Origin: Alviniconcha marisindica
Taxonomy: Eukaryota; Mollusca; Gastropoda; Provannidae
Length of the DNA stretch: 64,000 bases
Reading direction: 5' to 3'
Assembly (NCBI GenBank): GCA_018857735.1
Contig: JABMCL010000602.1
Span: 33,501 to 97,500, forward strand
A program made the translations under genes and the position numbers. Shown in pieces: positions 13,001-21,730 of the stretch (position 1 is its first letter; every line of letters starts with the position of its first letter). The notes under the pieces were generated by a model. That model saw only the letters and a program-made list of their open reading frames with translations, had not been told where the DNA came from and made no database searches.

Positions 13001-16000
13001 AGGTATCCATCAGAGGATGTACCTCTGGTGGAGTTTATGTACCTTGTATTTACACGCATGCCATTGAGAGTTACTGTAGGCAACTCAGGTCTTTGTTGTT
13101 GTACTTAAGTATTTCGAGCACTAATTAACTCCCTTGTTTCTTCATTCTGTGAAGCAGTTCATGGGGATCAGGTTACTGCATTGTACTTACTATCATTACT
13201 TTCCTGTTTTTATTACTTTCTTATTATTAAATACTGTAAACCAGATAACAGGCTATTTTTACCCAGCTATTTTAACTATTCTTTTCTTCTGTTTTATCCT
13301 TTTGGAAATAAACTGAATGTCTAAAATCCAGTTACTAACTGTTCACCACTGAATAATGTTCATCTGTAGGTCAGTGCATGCAGTAATGTTATTTCATTTC
13401 GTAAACTAGGAGAAGAGACATGTGCCTTTCCTGGTAAGTTTGGTTGAAGTCATGGCTTTTGAGTTTGAGAGCACCATTGTAGAGAGCAGCCTTCTTTTGC
13501 CCTGGATTGGCAGATAATGTGCAGGTGAACCTCACTGTAATGCAGTGTTTTGAGGATGTTCTTTTTTTCTTTTTTTGCCAGCCTAGCTTTGTATAACTGA
13601 GCCTTGATGAAAAAGAGAGAAAAAAGAGGGAGGTGATGTGGCTGAGTGGTTAAGTCTTTGGGGCTGCTGGATTGATTCCCAGTCTAGCAGTAACCTCCCT
13701 CCCCTATGGACACAAAACTAAATTTCTAAGTATATTAGATGGGGGAAGGGGGGGGGGGGGGAAGCATCCATGGGGAGCTGCAAGGAACCTTTATTATTCA
13801 GGAGAGAAATCCTCTTAGGAATGTGACAGCAAAGTACAGCAATAAATGACTATATCACAATTTTAAGTCACAAATATAATTTGTTTTTGTTTTACTTAGC
13901 TGCACTATATGAATGTGCACAGTAGTTACTGGGATTTGAGAGAGAAAAAAAATGTGAATTAAGAGAGGGACATATGCTTATACTGAGGTTCATCTGTACA
14001 TAAATGGGGATTGTCATAAATGTCAACATGTTTGCTAGTGTACAGGCTGCTAACAGGCATCTCAGTCTGTGTATAGCAAAGGCAAGGTAACTTTCTTTCA
14101 GATTCAAATTTATGGGAGTTTATTATTATTCAGTTTCTGTGATTCTTTACATGTAAATGAAATGTGTTGATGAACTCTGAAGAGGAGGTTAGGGATGTTA
14201 GTGCAGTATGTGTGTGTGTGTGTGTGTGGGGGAGGGGGGGGAGGAGGGGGGGGAGTACATGTGTGTGTGGAAGTGAGAGAGGGAGAGGCAGAGCTGGGAT
14301 ACATGTTGACATTTGTACCTTTTCCCTCTGGGAATCTTACATATTTTCCCCACGTAGTCATTGTAATGTACTTTATGAGATTTGTATAATACCGTCTTCC
14401 ACCTACTTAACACCTTCTTCTTTGTTGTTGTCAGGTGTTTTTTGTTGTGTGTTTTTGTTTTTAATGGTGTGTGTTTTTTGTTTAAAGTGTGTGTTTAAAG
14501 TGTGTGTTGTTCACTTCTTGTTTTGTTTTCCTCTGTTAAGCCGAATGCATTAGTCTGATGTTTCGCATGTGTCTGTTTTTTCTTTCTTCACTTTTCTTTG
14601 TGGTACTCCTCTTTGTCGTGCGCTGCCTGTACAGTGCTCTGACTCTTGTGCCTTTCAGTCTGAAGGCAGCAGAACTTGCTTGTTATCAATATCATCCTTT
14701 TGGGGAATGGGATTTGCACTAACTACTAGGGCTGGCACTGTAGTGTACACCTAGGGGGAGAGACAACAGTAGGTAATCAAATAATTAAATCTAATACATT
14801 TTTATCATTTTCATTTATACATACATGGATGCCTTTTGTTTAATACATCAGCTAATATATATATATATAAAATGTCCCAAACTTACACTTGATATAAATA
14901 CATAAAATTAACTCTGTCTCACTCTCCTAAAACACATTTAATGCTCAGAATATGTTTGCATGTGCATGACGTGCACAGCCACACAAACACACTAAGGTGG
15001 TACTTTAAAGCTGCAGTCACCTTCCGCTCACTTCCCCCTGTGAATCAGTGTTGTTGAAGAACCAGCCCATAGTAACTAAGTAAGACAGCAACATTCTCCC
15101 AGTGTCACTAGCAGAACCGACAAGTGGGTTTACCACAGGCAGACAATTTGTGTGGACAGCAGTGACAGTGCTAAGAAAGCCAATGCCGAGAGTGCCTCTC
15201 ACTTGCAGACCCCGACTCAAGGATGGCAGAATTCATTTCCTAGCTACCTATTTAAAAAAATATATATTATGAGACCAAGAAATTGAGTAGTGTGAGGAAA
15301 CCAATGTGGTATGACCAATTAGACAGTGAAGTGTTACAAAAAGAGAAAGAAGAGAAGACTGTTGCTCTGTCACTTCAGGCTTGTGAGTAGAAGTCATCCT
15401 GAGATGAGCCTTTATGGTTGACAGGATGTTGAAATCTCATTTAACTTTCTAACTAAAGGTGAAGAAAAAGCACTTGGTTACTATGGTGGTAAACAAGTAA
15501 TTGTTGAGAGAACAACCTGTGTACAGGTAATCCAGTTGCTTTGGAATTTAGGTGATTCCTCATTTGATGGTAGTGGTTGTTTGCTTACACAGCTATTATT
15601 TTGTTGTTATTGTTGCTAGTGCTGGTGCTATTGCTGTTGTTGTTGCTAAACACTATGGACAAAGATCCTTCTCTTTTCAAGACCCTTGTACTTGGAACTA
15701 ACCTCCTCAGAACACCAGACATTCTTCCTTTGTGATGACTTAAAGCTCTTCTTAAGTCTCATTTCTTCAAGCAGTAACACCTTTCTACTCTCTCCAGAAA
15801 GTTTGAGTGCATCATTTTCAGTTTTGATGCATACAGTATTCACAAGATGGGGAGCTGCTTTAAAATTATAGCTGTATTAGAATGGTACATAAATCGTTTT
15901 GTATATGATGTGCTTGTTCTGCTTCAACCGTTCTGGTTTTCTGTGTTTACATATCTTGTTTATTTGTTTGTGATTGTTTGCATCACTCTCATAACATTAT

Positions 16001-18923
16001 AGCCTGCTTGAAATATACCCAAATATTTTCAGGAATATGTGCAGTAGCTGTGTCTGTCTTGGATGTCATTTTCAGTATTTTGGTAAGGGCAAAAGTAATG
16101 ACAGAAGAAGTGAAAAGCAGAGCTAGCAGAACTTTGCCTACTTTGCTCTGAGTGGCATTTGTCCACGCTCACGAACGTCCATTGGTGAGGGATGGGGCTG
16201 TTGGACTTGAACATGGGTCCTGTCGTGGGGCATGTCTTTGGTCCTACCTACATAGCTTCACATTTTCCTCTTGCGTTGTGTCCAGCAGTTCATACCTCCC
16301 AGCAGGGTTTCCACTAAGATTGCTAGCAACTGGTTTTCAAGCTGACGGCTTTTGAATTTGTTGATGTTACTAGTCAGAATTTATAGAGCGTGATAAGTGA
16401 AACAAACCACATTGAAAAAGTACGCATTCTTTTTGTTGGCAGCCCTGAGTGTCAGCATTATACAGAGACCAAACTACAATGGCTACGCCCGCAGTTAAGC
16501 TGCCTTATGTGGTGCAGTTGTGATAGTAGTTCAAGTCCTCAGGATGCAGGGGAGGGTAGAGACTGGGATACAAAACTTTATTGGTCTCAGAGACCGACAA
16601 CTTCTAAGCTGAAACCTAGCCCCGGATATTGCTGTTGCTGTATCTGATATGAGCTGTTTGTCATGTGGCCATCCCTGTCTTTCCTACAGTGGTACCAGGG
16701 GGCTGAGCCAGATCTGATGTTTGAGCTTCAGCACCAGAACACACAGCCCCTCGTCTTCAAACCTCGCACCACCAGCACCAGCAGCAGCAGCGACAGGAAC
16801 TCCGCCACTGATGACGGCAGCGTCCCAAGTCCCACCGTTGTGTCCCCACATGTCAAGTCCAGCACCGACACCACCACTCCGCGCCTCATCTTCAGGACTG
16901 ACAGTGCTGCAGCGACCACCAAGTGAGTTCTTGTTTATTGTTGTTGTTACACCGCAGGCACAACTCCACACCTTTTCCATCAGGACAGAAGACAGCACTG
17001 CTGCCCACACTCCAAGCCTTGCTTTCAGGCACCTCCCTCCAAACTCTGCCATAATCAGTTACGCCACTGAAGGGGCACTTCTTAACTCAGAGCATCTGTC
17101 CGCTGACGCTGTCTGCTCCTGTTGAAAAATGTGTGTGCTAATACGACTGTGGAAACAACATAACGTCGAAGCATGCATGCAAACAGGAGGCGCATGTGCC
17201 CCCGGTAAAAAAGAAGAAATTGTTCCATCTTGATTCAGACAGTTCTGGTTTAAGCTGGCGTAAGCAGTGTGGGTGGTTTTCAGAGAAGTGCCCAATATAA
17301 CTTGCGTTGTCTGTTAGCAGACAGTTTTCGATGACCTATGGTGTAACCGATTGTGTCAGTGGTTGGAGAGAGATAAAAAGGAGGAGACAGTTGCTTGGAG
17401 TTTGCATTGCTGCCATTGACAAGTGAGTAGGGTAACATTAGAGGAGGGGAAGGCATGGGTCGTGTTGCCGTTGACAAGTGAGTAGGGTAACATTAGAGGA
17501 GGGGAAGGCATGGATTGTGTTGCCGTTGACAAGTGAGTAGGGTAATGTTAGAGGAGGGGAAGGCATGGATTGTGTTGCCGTTGACAAGTGAGTAGGGTAA
17601 CGTTAGAGGAGGGGAAGGCATGGATTGTGTTGCCGTTGACAAGTGAGTAGGGTAACATTAGAGGAGGGGAAGGCATGGGTCTTGTTGCCGTTGACAAGTG
17701 AGTAGGGTAACATTAGAGGAGGGGAAGGCATGGGTCTTGTTGCCGTTGACAAGTGAGTAGGGTAACAGAGGAGGGGAAGGCATGGGTCTTGTTGCCGTTG
17801 ACAAGTGAGTAGGGTAACAGAGGAGGGGAAGGCATGGGTCTTGTTGCCGTTGACAAGTGAGTAGGGTAACGTTAGAGGAGGGGAAGGCATGGATTGTGTT
17901 GCCGTTGACAAGTGAGTAGGGTAACATTAGAGGAGGGGAAGGCATGGGTCTTGTTGCCGTTGACAAGTGAGTAGGGTAACATTAGAGGAGGGGAAGGCAT
18001 GGGTCTTGTTGCCGTTGACAAGTGAGTAGGGTAACATTAGAGGAGGGGAAGGCATGGGTCTTGTTGCCGTTGACAAGTGAGTAGGGTAACAGAGGAGGGG
18101 AAGGCATGGGTCTTGTTGCCGTTGACAAGTGAGTAGGGTAACAGAGGAGGGGAAGGCATGGGTCTTGTTGCCGTTGACAAGTGAGTAGGGTAACAGAGGA
18201 GGGGAAGGCATGGGTCTTGTTGCCGTTGACAAGTGAGTAGGGTAATGTTAGAGGAGGGGAAGGCATGGGTTGTGCTGCCTAAAAATATGTGCTTACATTT
18301 GTAAGAAATTACAGATGGACGATATGTCGGGTTAGTACCAGTTTATAGTGTATTGTGGTTTTTTTGGTTCAACATCAAAACTGGAGTTGCTGAAATACTG
18401 GTAATGGCAGTTGAATTGGTATGCTGATCGACACAATCATAGCTTTGCTGAACAGCTTTTCTGAACATTTCCTTGTCCCTCTGCATTTTTTATTTTTTGG
18501 TGTCATTCTGAGGTGACCCTGTGTAGTTGGCTGGGCATTGAAATTCAATCACTAATCTGTTTGTAGTGTGAAATTATTAACACAAATGCATACATGAATG
18601 AGCTGAGGACAGTGCCTAAATTGTACCAGTCTATCATACATGAATGAGCTGAGGACAATGCCTAAATTGTACCAGTCTGTCATACATGAATGAGCTGAGG
18701 ACAATGCCTAAATTGTACCAGTCTATTGTACATGAATGACCTGAGGACAGTGCCTAAATTGTACCAGTCTATTAGTTCTGGCAATAAGAACTGCGTATTG
18801 TTACCATAACATTGCATTTAGTATGAAGAAAGTACTGGTATAACTCCAGTTTAACCATTCCATTCCTTTTTGTTTCCACTTTCCAGGTGGTTGACAGTAC
18901 TGAGAGAGGCCTCCTTAGCTTGA
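95..18923 (+). CDS. FGD6: FYVE, RhoGEF and PH domain protein, FGD5/FGD6-like (5' partial, 16 exons seen)
   Basis: Join of 95-251, 520-607, 1553-1603, 1880-1938, 2683-2754, 3047-3115, 4620-4700, 5276-5355, 6036-6138, 6480-6620, 7755-7854, 8635-8867, 9785-9907, 10643-10702, 16690-16922 and 18887-18923. All phases agree, giving 561 residues and a TGA stop. Order: second half of a DH (RhoGEF) domain (1-125) with the LKPIQRIPQY helix, PH1 (about 143-240), FYVE finger (about 265-335), basic linker, PH2 (about 421-561). The FYVE finger keeps WVPD, RRHHCRGC and RVC plus eight zinc cysteines, so PtdIns3P binding is expected. The family activates Rho GTPases, typically Cdc42, at membranes. The FYVE and PH2 sequences resemble FGD5/FGD6 rather than FGD1-4; this is from family knowledge, not a search. 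The start codon and N-terminal part lie left of the window. Confidence 0.93.
397..462 (+). mobile_element. LINE 3' tail only
   Basis: tgccctgatgtaaccggaat, ggttgactggacgtaaaaca, then a run of TTAC repeats: the terminal 60 bases of the LINE above. Confidence 0.6.
520..607 (+). CDS. FGD6: FGD6-like exon b (DH conserved region 3)
   Basis: Acceptor gtgtttcag, donor gtaacc at 608. Encodes MSPRCANLALKHYMLKPIQR and IPQYKLLLQ, the most conserved RhoGEF helix, which contacts the GTPase. It ends with a one-base overhang. Confidence 0.93.
655..1080 (+). mobile_element. LINE fragment, 3' end with RT C-terminal CCHC-like motif
   Basis: Frame across 670-885 reads GHSFITHSFLLKG then PPRCIGCDELLTIEHILLMC, the C-terminal zinc-knuckle-like motif of non-LTR reverse-transcriptase proteins of the I/Jockey-like type. 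A 3'UTR follows, ending ggttgactgggcgtaaaaca and a tail of ACT repeats. 5'-truncated and within intron b of gene 1. Confidence 0.75.
1200..1425 (+). repeat. Degenerate GGGGCT-rich tandem repeat
   Basis: Repeated gggctttttttcaggggct units with variants, about 30-40 bases each. Each holds a poly-T plus CAGG, which looks like a 3' splice site. Lies upstream of exon c. Confidence 0.6.
1553..1603 (+). CDS. FGD6: FGD6-like exon c (DH)
   Basis: Acceptor ttctgcag, donor gtaagt at 1604. Encodes DYLKHLTPESADYKDTL, matching the FGD DH helix after the QRIPQY motif. Only 51 bases long. Confidence 0.9.
1880..1938 (+). CDS. FGD6: FGD6-like exon d (DH C-terminal helix)
   Basis: Acceptor ttcctgcag, donor gtaagt at 1939. 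Encodes TALNIVSEVADHANESMRHG, the last DH helix. It completes the codon left open by the preceding exon. Confidence 0.92.
2078..2417 (+). mobile_element. LINE fragment, second copy of the same 3' end
   Basis: Aligns by eye with 745-1080 (gaacttttaact, ttgaaa.gagagagagcca, cactgcatg.tttatt, and the caccctgatataaccgc tail). More truncated, with a broken frame. Confidence 0.7.
2683..2754 (+). CDS. FGD6: FGD6-like exon e (DH/PH1 hinge)
   Basis: Acceptor aattttcag, donor gtaagt at 2755. Encodes DDVQKLLEIQRSLIGQFEVI followed by QPGR, the DH-PH linker. 72 bases, phase 0 at both ends. Confidence 0.91.
3047..3115 (+). CDS. FGD6: FGD6-like exon f (PH1 first strands)
   Basis: Acceptor tattgcag, donor gtaagt at 3116. 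Encodes VLIKQGELMKLSRKDMQPRM and FFL, the first two PH1 strands. The donor region appears duplicated near 3253-3340 (see findings). Confidence 0.92.
3116..3350 (+). repeat. Duplicated donor region of exon f with C34 run
   Basis: The donor-flank sequence gtaagtcccctcgtgcctt (3116 on) recurs as gtaagcccc, 34 C in total (3267-3300), then ttgtgccttttgtgcaggg. The duplicates share about 50 bases around the C-run. Confidence 0.6.
3884..3996. repeat. Inverted repeat
   Basis: Arm 3884-3921 (tgatgcaggcgctgcacatg, tgtttgctttcatggtc) is complementary to 3961-3996 (gaccatgaaagcaaacacgc, acagcacctgcatca). The loop is about 40 bases. Could be a hairpin or a mobile-element remnant. Confidence 0.75.
4081..4212 (+). 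mobile_element. Short dispersed element B, copy 1
   Basis: About 130 bases from acaagggagtaaattagc to ccaccagaggtacatcctc. Further copies at 7240-7369 (-), 11922-12054 (+) and 13013-13135 (-). Confidence 0.7.
4261..4596 (+). mobile_element. tRNA-derived SINE, copy 1 (abuts exon g)
   Basis: tRNA-like head with A-box-like ggcctagcggtaaggcgg and B-box ggttcgaatctgc, a conserved body (gttgtggtctgtggacactg; catcgctgcccatcttaatg; ggtggtgacagtgtag) and tail gtttacttac. Ends about 24 bases before exon g. Confidence 0.85.
4620..4700 (+). CDS. FGD6: FGD6-like exon g (PH1)
   Basis: Acceptor ggtgtttcag, donor gtagct at 4701. Encodes FSDVLLYTTPTATGYRLNNI and LPLQGMK. The 3' end of a SINE lies about 24 bases before the exon. 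Confidence 0.92.
5227..5275 (+). promoter_or_regulatory. 3' splice site made of (TG)23 + CAG
   Basis: The polypyrimidine tract position of exon h is filled by 23 TG units. An alternative AG after a T-rich run lies upstream near 5215 (gttttttagcag). Confidence 0.7.
5276..5355 (+). CDS. FGD6: FGD6-like exon h (PH1)
   Basis: Encodes VLPPKLEEFKNEFNIISTQR then SFTVATR/S. The acceptor CAG directly follows 23 TG dinucleotides (5227-5272). Donor gtaggc at 5356. Ends with two bases of a split serine codon. Confidence 0.9.
5678..5860 (+). repeat. 60-62-base tandem repeat x3
   Basis: Unit aaaatgggcatagaaatgaa, attatagaagaaaacaaaca, tctgaaacaaacacctatca. Intron between exons h and i. Confidence 0.8.
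6036..6138 (+). CDS. FGD6: FGD6-like exon i (PH1 C-terminal helix)
   Basis: Acceptor gccgcacag, donor gtcaga at 6139. Encodes TPEEREEWLRALWNAVEENS, the amphipathic helix that closes a PH domain with its invariant tryptophan, then a Lys-rich linker to the FYVE finger. Confidence 0.92.
6480..6620 (+). CDS. FGD6: FGD6-like exon j (FYVE, N-terminal half)
   Basis: Acceptor gtttttcag, donor gtaagt at 6621. Contains WVPD (the WxxD motif), a CMLC zinc pair and RRHHCRGC. These are the diagnostic FYVE residues for PtdIns3P recognition. 47 codons, phase 0 at both ends. Confidence 0.95.
6918..7085 (+). repeat. Degenerate tandem repeat x3, about 60 bases
   Basis: Units share ccacctcccttctcttga and a ctggactt or ctggactc end, in the intron inside the FYVE finger. 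Confidence 0.6.
7240..7369 (-). mobile_element. Short dispersed element B, copy 2
   Basis: Reverse orientation: gaggatgtaccttttgtgga to gattaactccctt. Shares caggtctttgttgttgt with copy 4. Confidence 0.65.
7487..7519 (+). repeat. G33 homopolymer
   Basis: 33 consecutive G in intron j, a possible G-quadruplex or assembly-length uncertainty. Shorter G runs lie at about 7151-7170 and 7553-7563. Confidence 0.9.
7630..7720 (+). repeat. 44-base tandem duplication
   Basis: ctttgttgtagtgttgatgt, ttttgtggccagcaccgggt occurs twice in a row. Confidence 0.8.
7755..7854 (+). CDS. FGD6: FGD6-like exon k (FYVE, C-terminal half)
   Basis: Acceptor gttttcag, donor gtaact at 7855. Contains CGNC and PARVCDEC, the remaining four zinc ligands and the RVC motif. 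The last 34 bases plus the donor are tandemly repeated in degenerate form downstream (7896-8240). Confidence 0.94.
7820..8240 (+). repeat. Exon k end + donor tandem repeat, about 68 bases x6
   Basis: The real exon end (tgtgatgagtgctttgagaa, actggctagag/gtaactaaac) recurs at about 7896, 7964, 8032, 8100 and 8174 as diverged copies, e.g. gatgagtgcattgagaaact then tgccagagataac. Half of each unit is exon, half intron. Confidence 0.85.
8635..8867 (+). CDS. FGD6: FGD6-like exon l (FYVE-PH2 linker; GC donor)
   Basis: Acceptor cctcaacag. Encodes an acidic start, an Ala/Ser run, and a basic SIKARFQKIRRSARERRK segment ending in LKE. The reading frame demands an exit at 8867, where the intron starts gcaagt (a GC-AG intron). 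No GT donor nearby keeps the join to the next exon in frame. Confidence 0.85.
8868..8873 (+). promoter_or_regulatory. GC-type 5' splice site (gcaagt)
   Basis: The sequence AAAGAG/gcaagt matches the consensus of functional GC donors. Frame continuity between LKE and VHANDEG requires a phase-0 exit here. Confidence 0.7.
9417..9632 (+). mobile_element. MITE-like element A, copy 1
   Basis: Aligns with the reverse complement of 59291-59492. Ends cccttaactgccc and cagtgaaagggttaaag are imperfect inverted repeats. Internal matches include atgatttcaaatttggcact. Confidence 0.65.
9785..9907 (+). CDS. FGD6: FGD6-like exon m (PH2 first strands)
   Basis: Acceptor ctgtgggcag, donor gtgagg at 9908. Encodes MSGYLWVAKNKKWKRLWFVV and KGKVLYTYKASE, the typical opening of a PH domain. 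The donor runs straight into a (CTGT)n/(CT)n microsatellite. Confidence 0.93.
9908..10031 (+). repeat. (CTGT)n / (CT)n microsatellite at exon m donor
   Basis: Begins a few bases after the gtgagg donor and runs to 10031. Confidence 0.9.
10098..10575 (+). repeat. 34-base minisatellite with GTAAGT, about 14 units
   Basis: Unit gttgacaccagttgaaagag, aaatgtctttgtaa. Most units contain TTTGTAAGT, a donor-like motif, and CACCAG, acceptor-like. Intron m. Confidence 0.85.
10643..10702 (+). CDS. FGD6: FGD6-like exon n (PH2)
   Basis: Acceptor gttaaccag directly after a TG repeat, donor gtaagt at 10703. Encodes DMAAIESMPLLGFEVTRMTS, corresponding to PH strands 4-5. 60 bases, phase 0. Confidence 0.9.
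11922..12054 (+). mobile_element. Short dispersed element B, copy 3
   Basis: acaagggagttaattagcgc to aggtacatcctcataggta. Runs directly into the minisatellite built from its own 3' end. Confidence 0.7.
12030..12770 (+). repeat. Minisatellite derived from element B
   Basis: About 60-base units (ggtacataaactccaccaga, ggtacatcctcagaggtatg, aggatggtacatgaatacaa) and shorter 38-40-base units lacking the ccaccagaggtacatcct part, at least 15 in total. It sits in the 6-kb intron n. Confidence 0.85.
13013..13135 (-). mobile_element. Short dispersed element B, copy 4
   Basis: Reverse copy, gaggatgtacctctggtgga to aattaactccctt. Together with copy 3 it brackets the minisatellite as inverted ends about 1.2 kb apart. 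Confidence 0.7.
13140..16685 (+). other. Rest of intron n, no gene seen
   Basis: Mixed unique intron. I see a G-run (13749-13761), a GT/G-rich tract (14207-14255), a short TA stretch (14863) and no exon with a PH or other recognisable motif. Confidence 0.5.
16690..16922 (+). CDS. FGD6: FGD6-like exon o (PH2 with Ser/Thr-rich insertion)
   Basis: Acceptor ttcctacag after a 6-kb intron, donor gtgagt at 16923. Encodes DLMFELQHQNTQPLVFK, about 45 Ser/Thr/Pro-rich residues, then PRLIFRTDSAAATT. A second AG nine bases downstream (16697-16698) would remove WYQ in frame. Confidence 0.9.
17405..18275 (+). repeat. 55-base minisatellite, about 16 units, each with AAGTGAGTA
   Basis: Unit ccgttgacaagtgagtaggg, taacattagaggaggggaag, gcatgggtcttgttg. 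Some units lack the ATT of the middle part. Lies in the last intron of gene 1, 480 bases after the exon o donor. Confidence 0.9.
18591..18776 (+). repeat. 46-base tandem repeat x4
   Basis: catgaatgagctgaggacaa, tgcctaaattgtaccagtct, atcata. Ends about 110 bases before the last coding exon. Confidence 0.85.
18887..18923 (+). CDS. FGD6: FGD6-like terminal coding exon
   Basis: Acceptor ctttccag. The first base completes Lys, then WLTVLREASLA and TGA at 18921-18923. This is the closing PH2 helix with its conserved Trp and matches the usual end of the family. Confidence 0.88.
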
Positions 18924-19024
18924 ACAGTTCATGGCAGTGCCTTCATGTGTGGACTGTGCCCCATACAAGACAGGAGTAGCCACATCCAGGAGTAGCCACA
19001 TCTTTTTCTGTGTGTACTGAGGTG

Positions 19025-19070
<46 letters not shown>

Positions 19071-21040
19071 TGTGTGTGTTATTGCTCACACGTGTGACAC
19101 ACAGCAGCTGGAGCAACTGCTAAGTGGTGGGCATTGTGTGTTCATTGATTTTTATGTGAACCAGTCAGCGCATGACCACTACATCATGTCTTCATTTGTG
19201 GTGTGTCGGCATCTATGTGTCTGTGGGTGTTTGGAGAGGGGGAGCCTCAGGTGTGTGTGTGTGTGTGTGGTTTGTGTGTGTTTGGGTTTGGGCAACCTCT
19301 TGCTGTGTGTGTGTCGGTTTGTCTCCATGTCTGCATGAGTGTGTGTGCATGTCAGTGAGTGTGTGTGCATGTCAGTGAGTGTATGTGCCAGTCTTTGCCT
19401 GCTGGGGCATGCTGCTATGCAAGCAAACCAGCACAAGGCTGAAGCTGGGTGGAGGTATCCGAATGAACAAAATCGGAGTCGCCAGCACGCTGGGCTCGAG
19501 GGAGAAAGTCTGTCAAATGTGGCCAAAAATGAAATGTGGATAAACTGGAATGTTTTATTGTGAATGTGAACATTGATGCCAGACATCTGTTGCGCTGCAA
19601 ATGAAGGCCGGTTTCCAAATCCAGATGTAGTCAAAGCGAATGACTTGCTCCATTGTGGACTGTGTGGGGTGGATAGAAAGTGATGCAGTCCTTCTGTGAG
19701 TCCTGACCCTGTTTCTGTTCCACCAAGGTGCTCATGGTTTTCAGGGTGCGTGCTGTTGATAATGCTCACAAACTTCGTCATTTGATGTACTATACAGAAC
19801 TGCAGCAGCCTGGTACGGGGAATGTCAGTAGAGTAGTCCCCACCTTTCCACCCGCATTTAGAAATACAGTTCTTGCTGAGTATGCAGATGCATTTCTCAC
19901 CTTCTTATCTTGGTCATATACATGTATACCTGATCAGATCAGTGTGAATATTATATTAGACCTCCATTTCTAAACTTTATTTTTGAATTGTGATTACTGA
20001 CTTGTTTTGTGTTCATTGAACAAAAATGTTTCAGGTTGATGGCTCATAATGCATGCTTTGTTATATACCCTACCCTGCTTGTAAGTGGTTCATAATGTTC
20101 GTTTCACTCTTTGATTACTTCATGTTCCTCATCCAAAGTTGTATGTGACTGACATATTTAGACGCATTTGTAGAAGAGCATAAATTAAGGTTGACAGATG
20201 AGGTTGTTTTGGTTTTTAATTTCTGTGCTAAAGGTGATTGATGAATCCAGTTTGTGGAATGAGTTCTGAAAGTAGAACTCTAGGTCACAAATTATTTTGT
20301 GAATAATTCATTTTCCTGATGTGCAAAGTTCCATTTTCCTTTTTTGGTTTTTGGTGTGTTTGCTTTGGGGGTCACGTTTTGAGAACCTGTGAGTGATCTG
20401 ACCTACTTGGGATGTTGTGCAATAATAGCAAATACATAATGTATTCTGGTGGTATTGCCTGATATTGCAAGAGGGTTTCTCCATCTTTTTCTTTTTTTAA
20501 CCTTTGTTTTTATTCTTCAGAGTAAGTGGAAGTGTTCATGTCTGTACATTTGAAAGTTCTATGTTTTGCCTTTACATGGCTATACAGGTTTCTCTGATTG
20601 GAGGCTTTGTGCAAACAGTCTTAACTTCACGGTTCTCGTTTACCACATCACCATGTGTGCAGCAGAGGGGACAATGAGCATTTATTGTTATTTTTGTTCA
20701 AATGGCTGTCAGTTAGTTTAGTTAGTTTTATAGGAGTTGAGAATATTCTTGACTGTATAATTCTGGCTTTATGTACTTTTTTTATCTCTGCATAAATCCT
20801 TGAGAGGAGTAGAAACTGTCTGTAGCTGATAAACCTTTTTAAGACTTAGAATTTGGTTGAGTGTAGTTTATACAATAATACATGCATTTAGAAGAAGAAG
20901 AAAAAAAATGTATCAGTGACTCTTCTCTTTTTTTTCTTTTCTTTTTTTAATCTCTTCATTATTTGAAAGCAATGTAATTGTATTTAGTTAGTTTCAGTGC
21001 ACATGAGAATAGTAATAAAAAATATTTTAAAAAATTAAAT

Positions 21041-21046
21041 AATAAA
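21041..21046 (+). terminator. Candidate proximal poly(A) signal, gene 1
   Basis: AATAAA, preceded by another at 21014 and followed within about 20 bases by a GT-rich stretch. It would give a 3'UTR of about 2.1 kb. Confidence 0.4.
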
Positions 21047-21327
21047 GTGGGAAAAGACGGGTGTGCATTGTGATGTGAATTAAATGTCTTCCAAAAACTG
21101 ACTGCTCATTTATTCTTCCATTTCCTCCAGATCCACACAATCAAAGTAGGCAGTAGAAACCGTCTGTAGCGGTGAACTTTCTTTCCTTCTTTTAAGGCTT
21201 TGAGTTTCAATGCTCAAGGGAGAAGAAAAAAGGCGAAAGAAGACGAAAAAAGCGAGGAGAGACAGGTGTATGATGTGATTTGAAAGATTTGTCTTCCAAA
21301 TGCAGGTTCTGTTGTTGTTCTGCTTCC

Positions 21328-21422
21328 CCCAGATCCCCACCTTCTCCCTGTCCCCTCCCACCTTCTCCCTGTCCCCACCTTCTCCCTGTCCCCTCCCACC
21401 TTCTCCCTGTCCCCTCCCCTGC
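21328..21422 (+). repeat. Short C/T-rich repeat, 5 units
   Basis: ccttctccctgtcccctccc with a shorter variant, in the 3'UTR of gene 1. Confidence 0.75.
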
Positions 21423-21671
21423 CGCAAACTCCAGTACCTAAGGTGCACCAGTCCAAAGGTGTGTTTTTTTATATCCTAAACCCTGTCCTTGTACTTATAT
21501 CAGCTTAGTGTCAGTACTCACAACTTTCCTAGTGGTCCTTTCACTGATAAGAGTGGTGTGGTATCCAGTTTGAGAAAGTGACAGAAGGTATGCAGAGTAG
21601 GTCTAGATCTACAAGGAGCAGAGGGACAAGCCATGCAGTCCGTGGCTGTAGTTACAATCAGAGAAAGCTGT

Positions 21672-21730
21672 CACCCTGATATAACTGCAATGGTTGACTG
21701 GGCGTAAAACACCAAGTTACTTACTTACAG
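21672..21730 (+). mobile_element. LINE 3' tail only
   Basis: Same terminal sequence (caccctgatataactgcaat ... aacaccaagttacttactt), within the gene 1 3'UTR. Confidence 0.6.

Noticed and set aside
17603..18266. Minus-strand frames with repeated TRPMPSPP units
   Set aside because: Translation of the 55-base intronic minisatellite.
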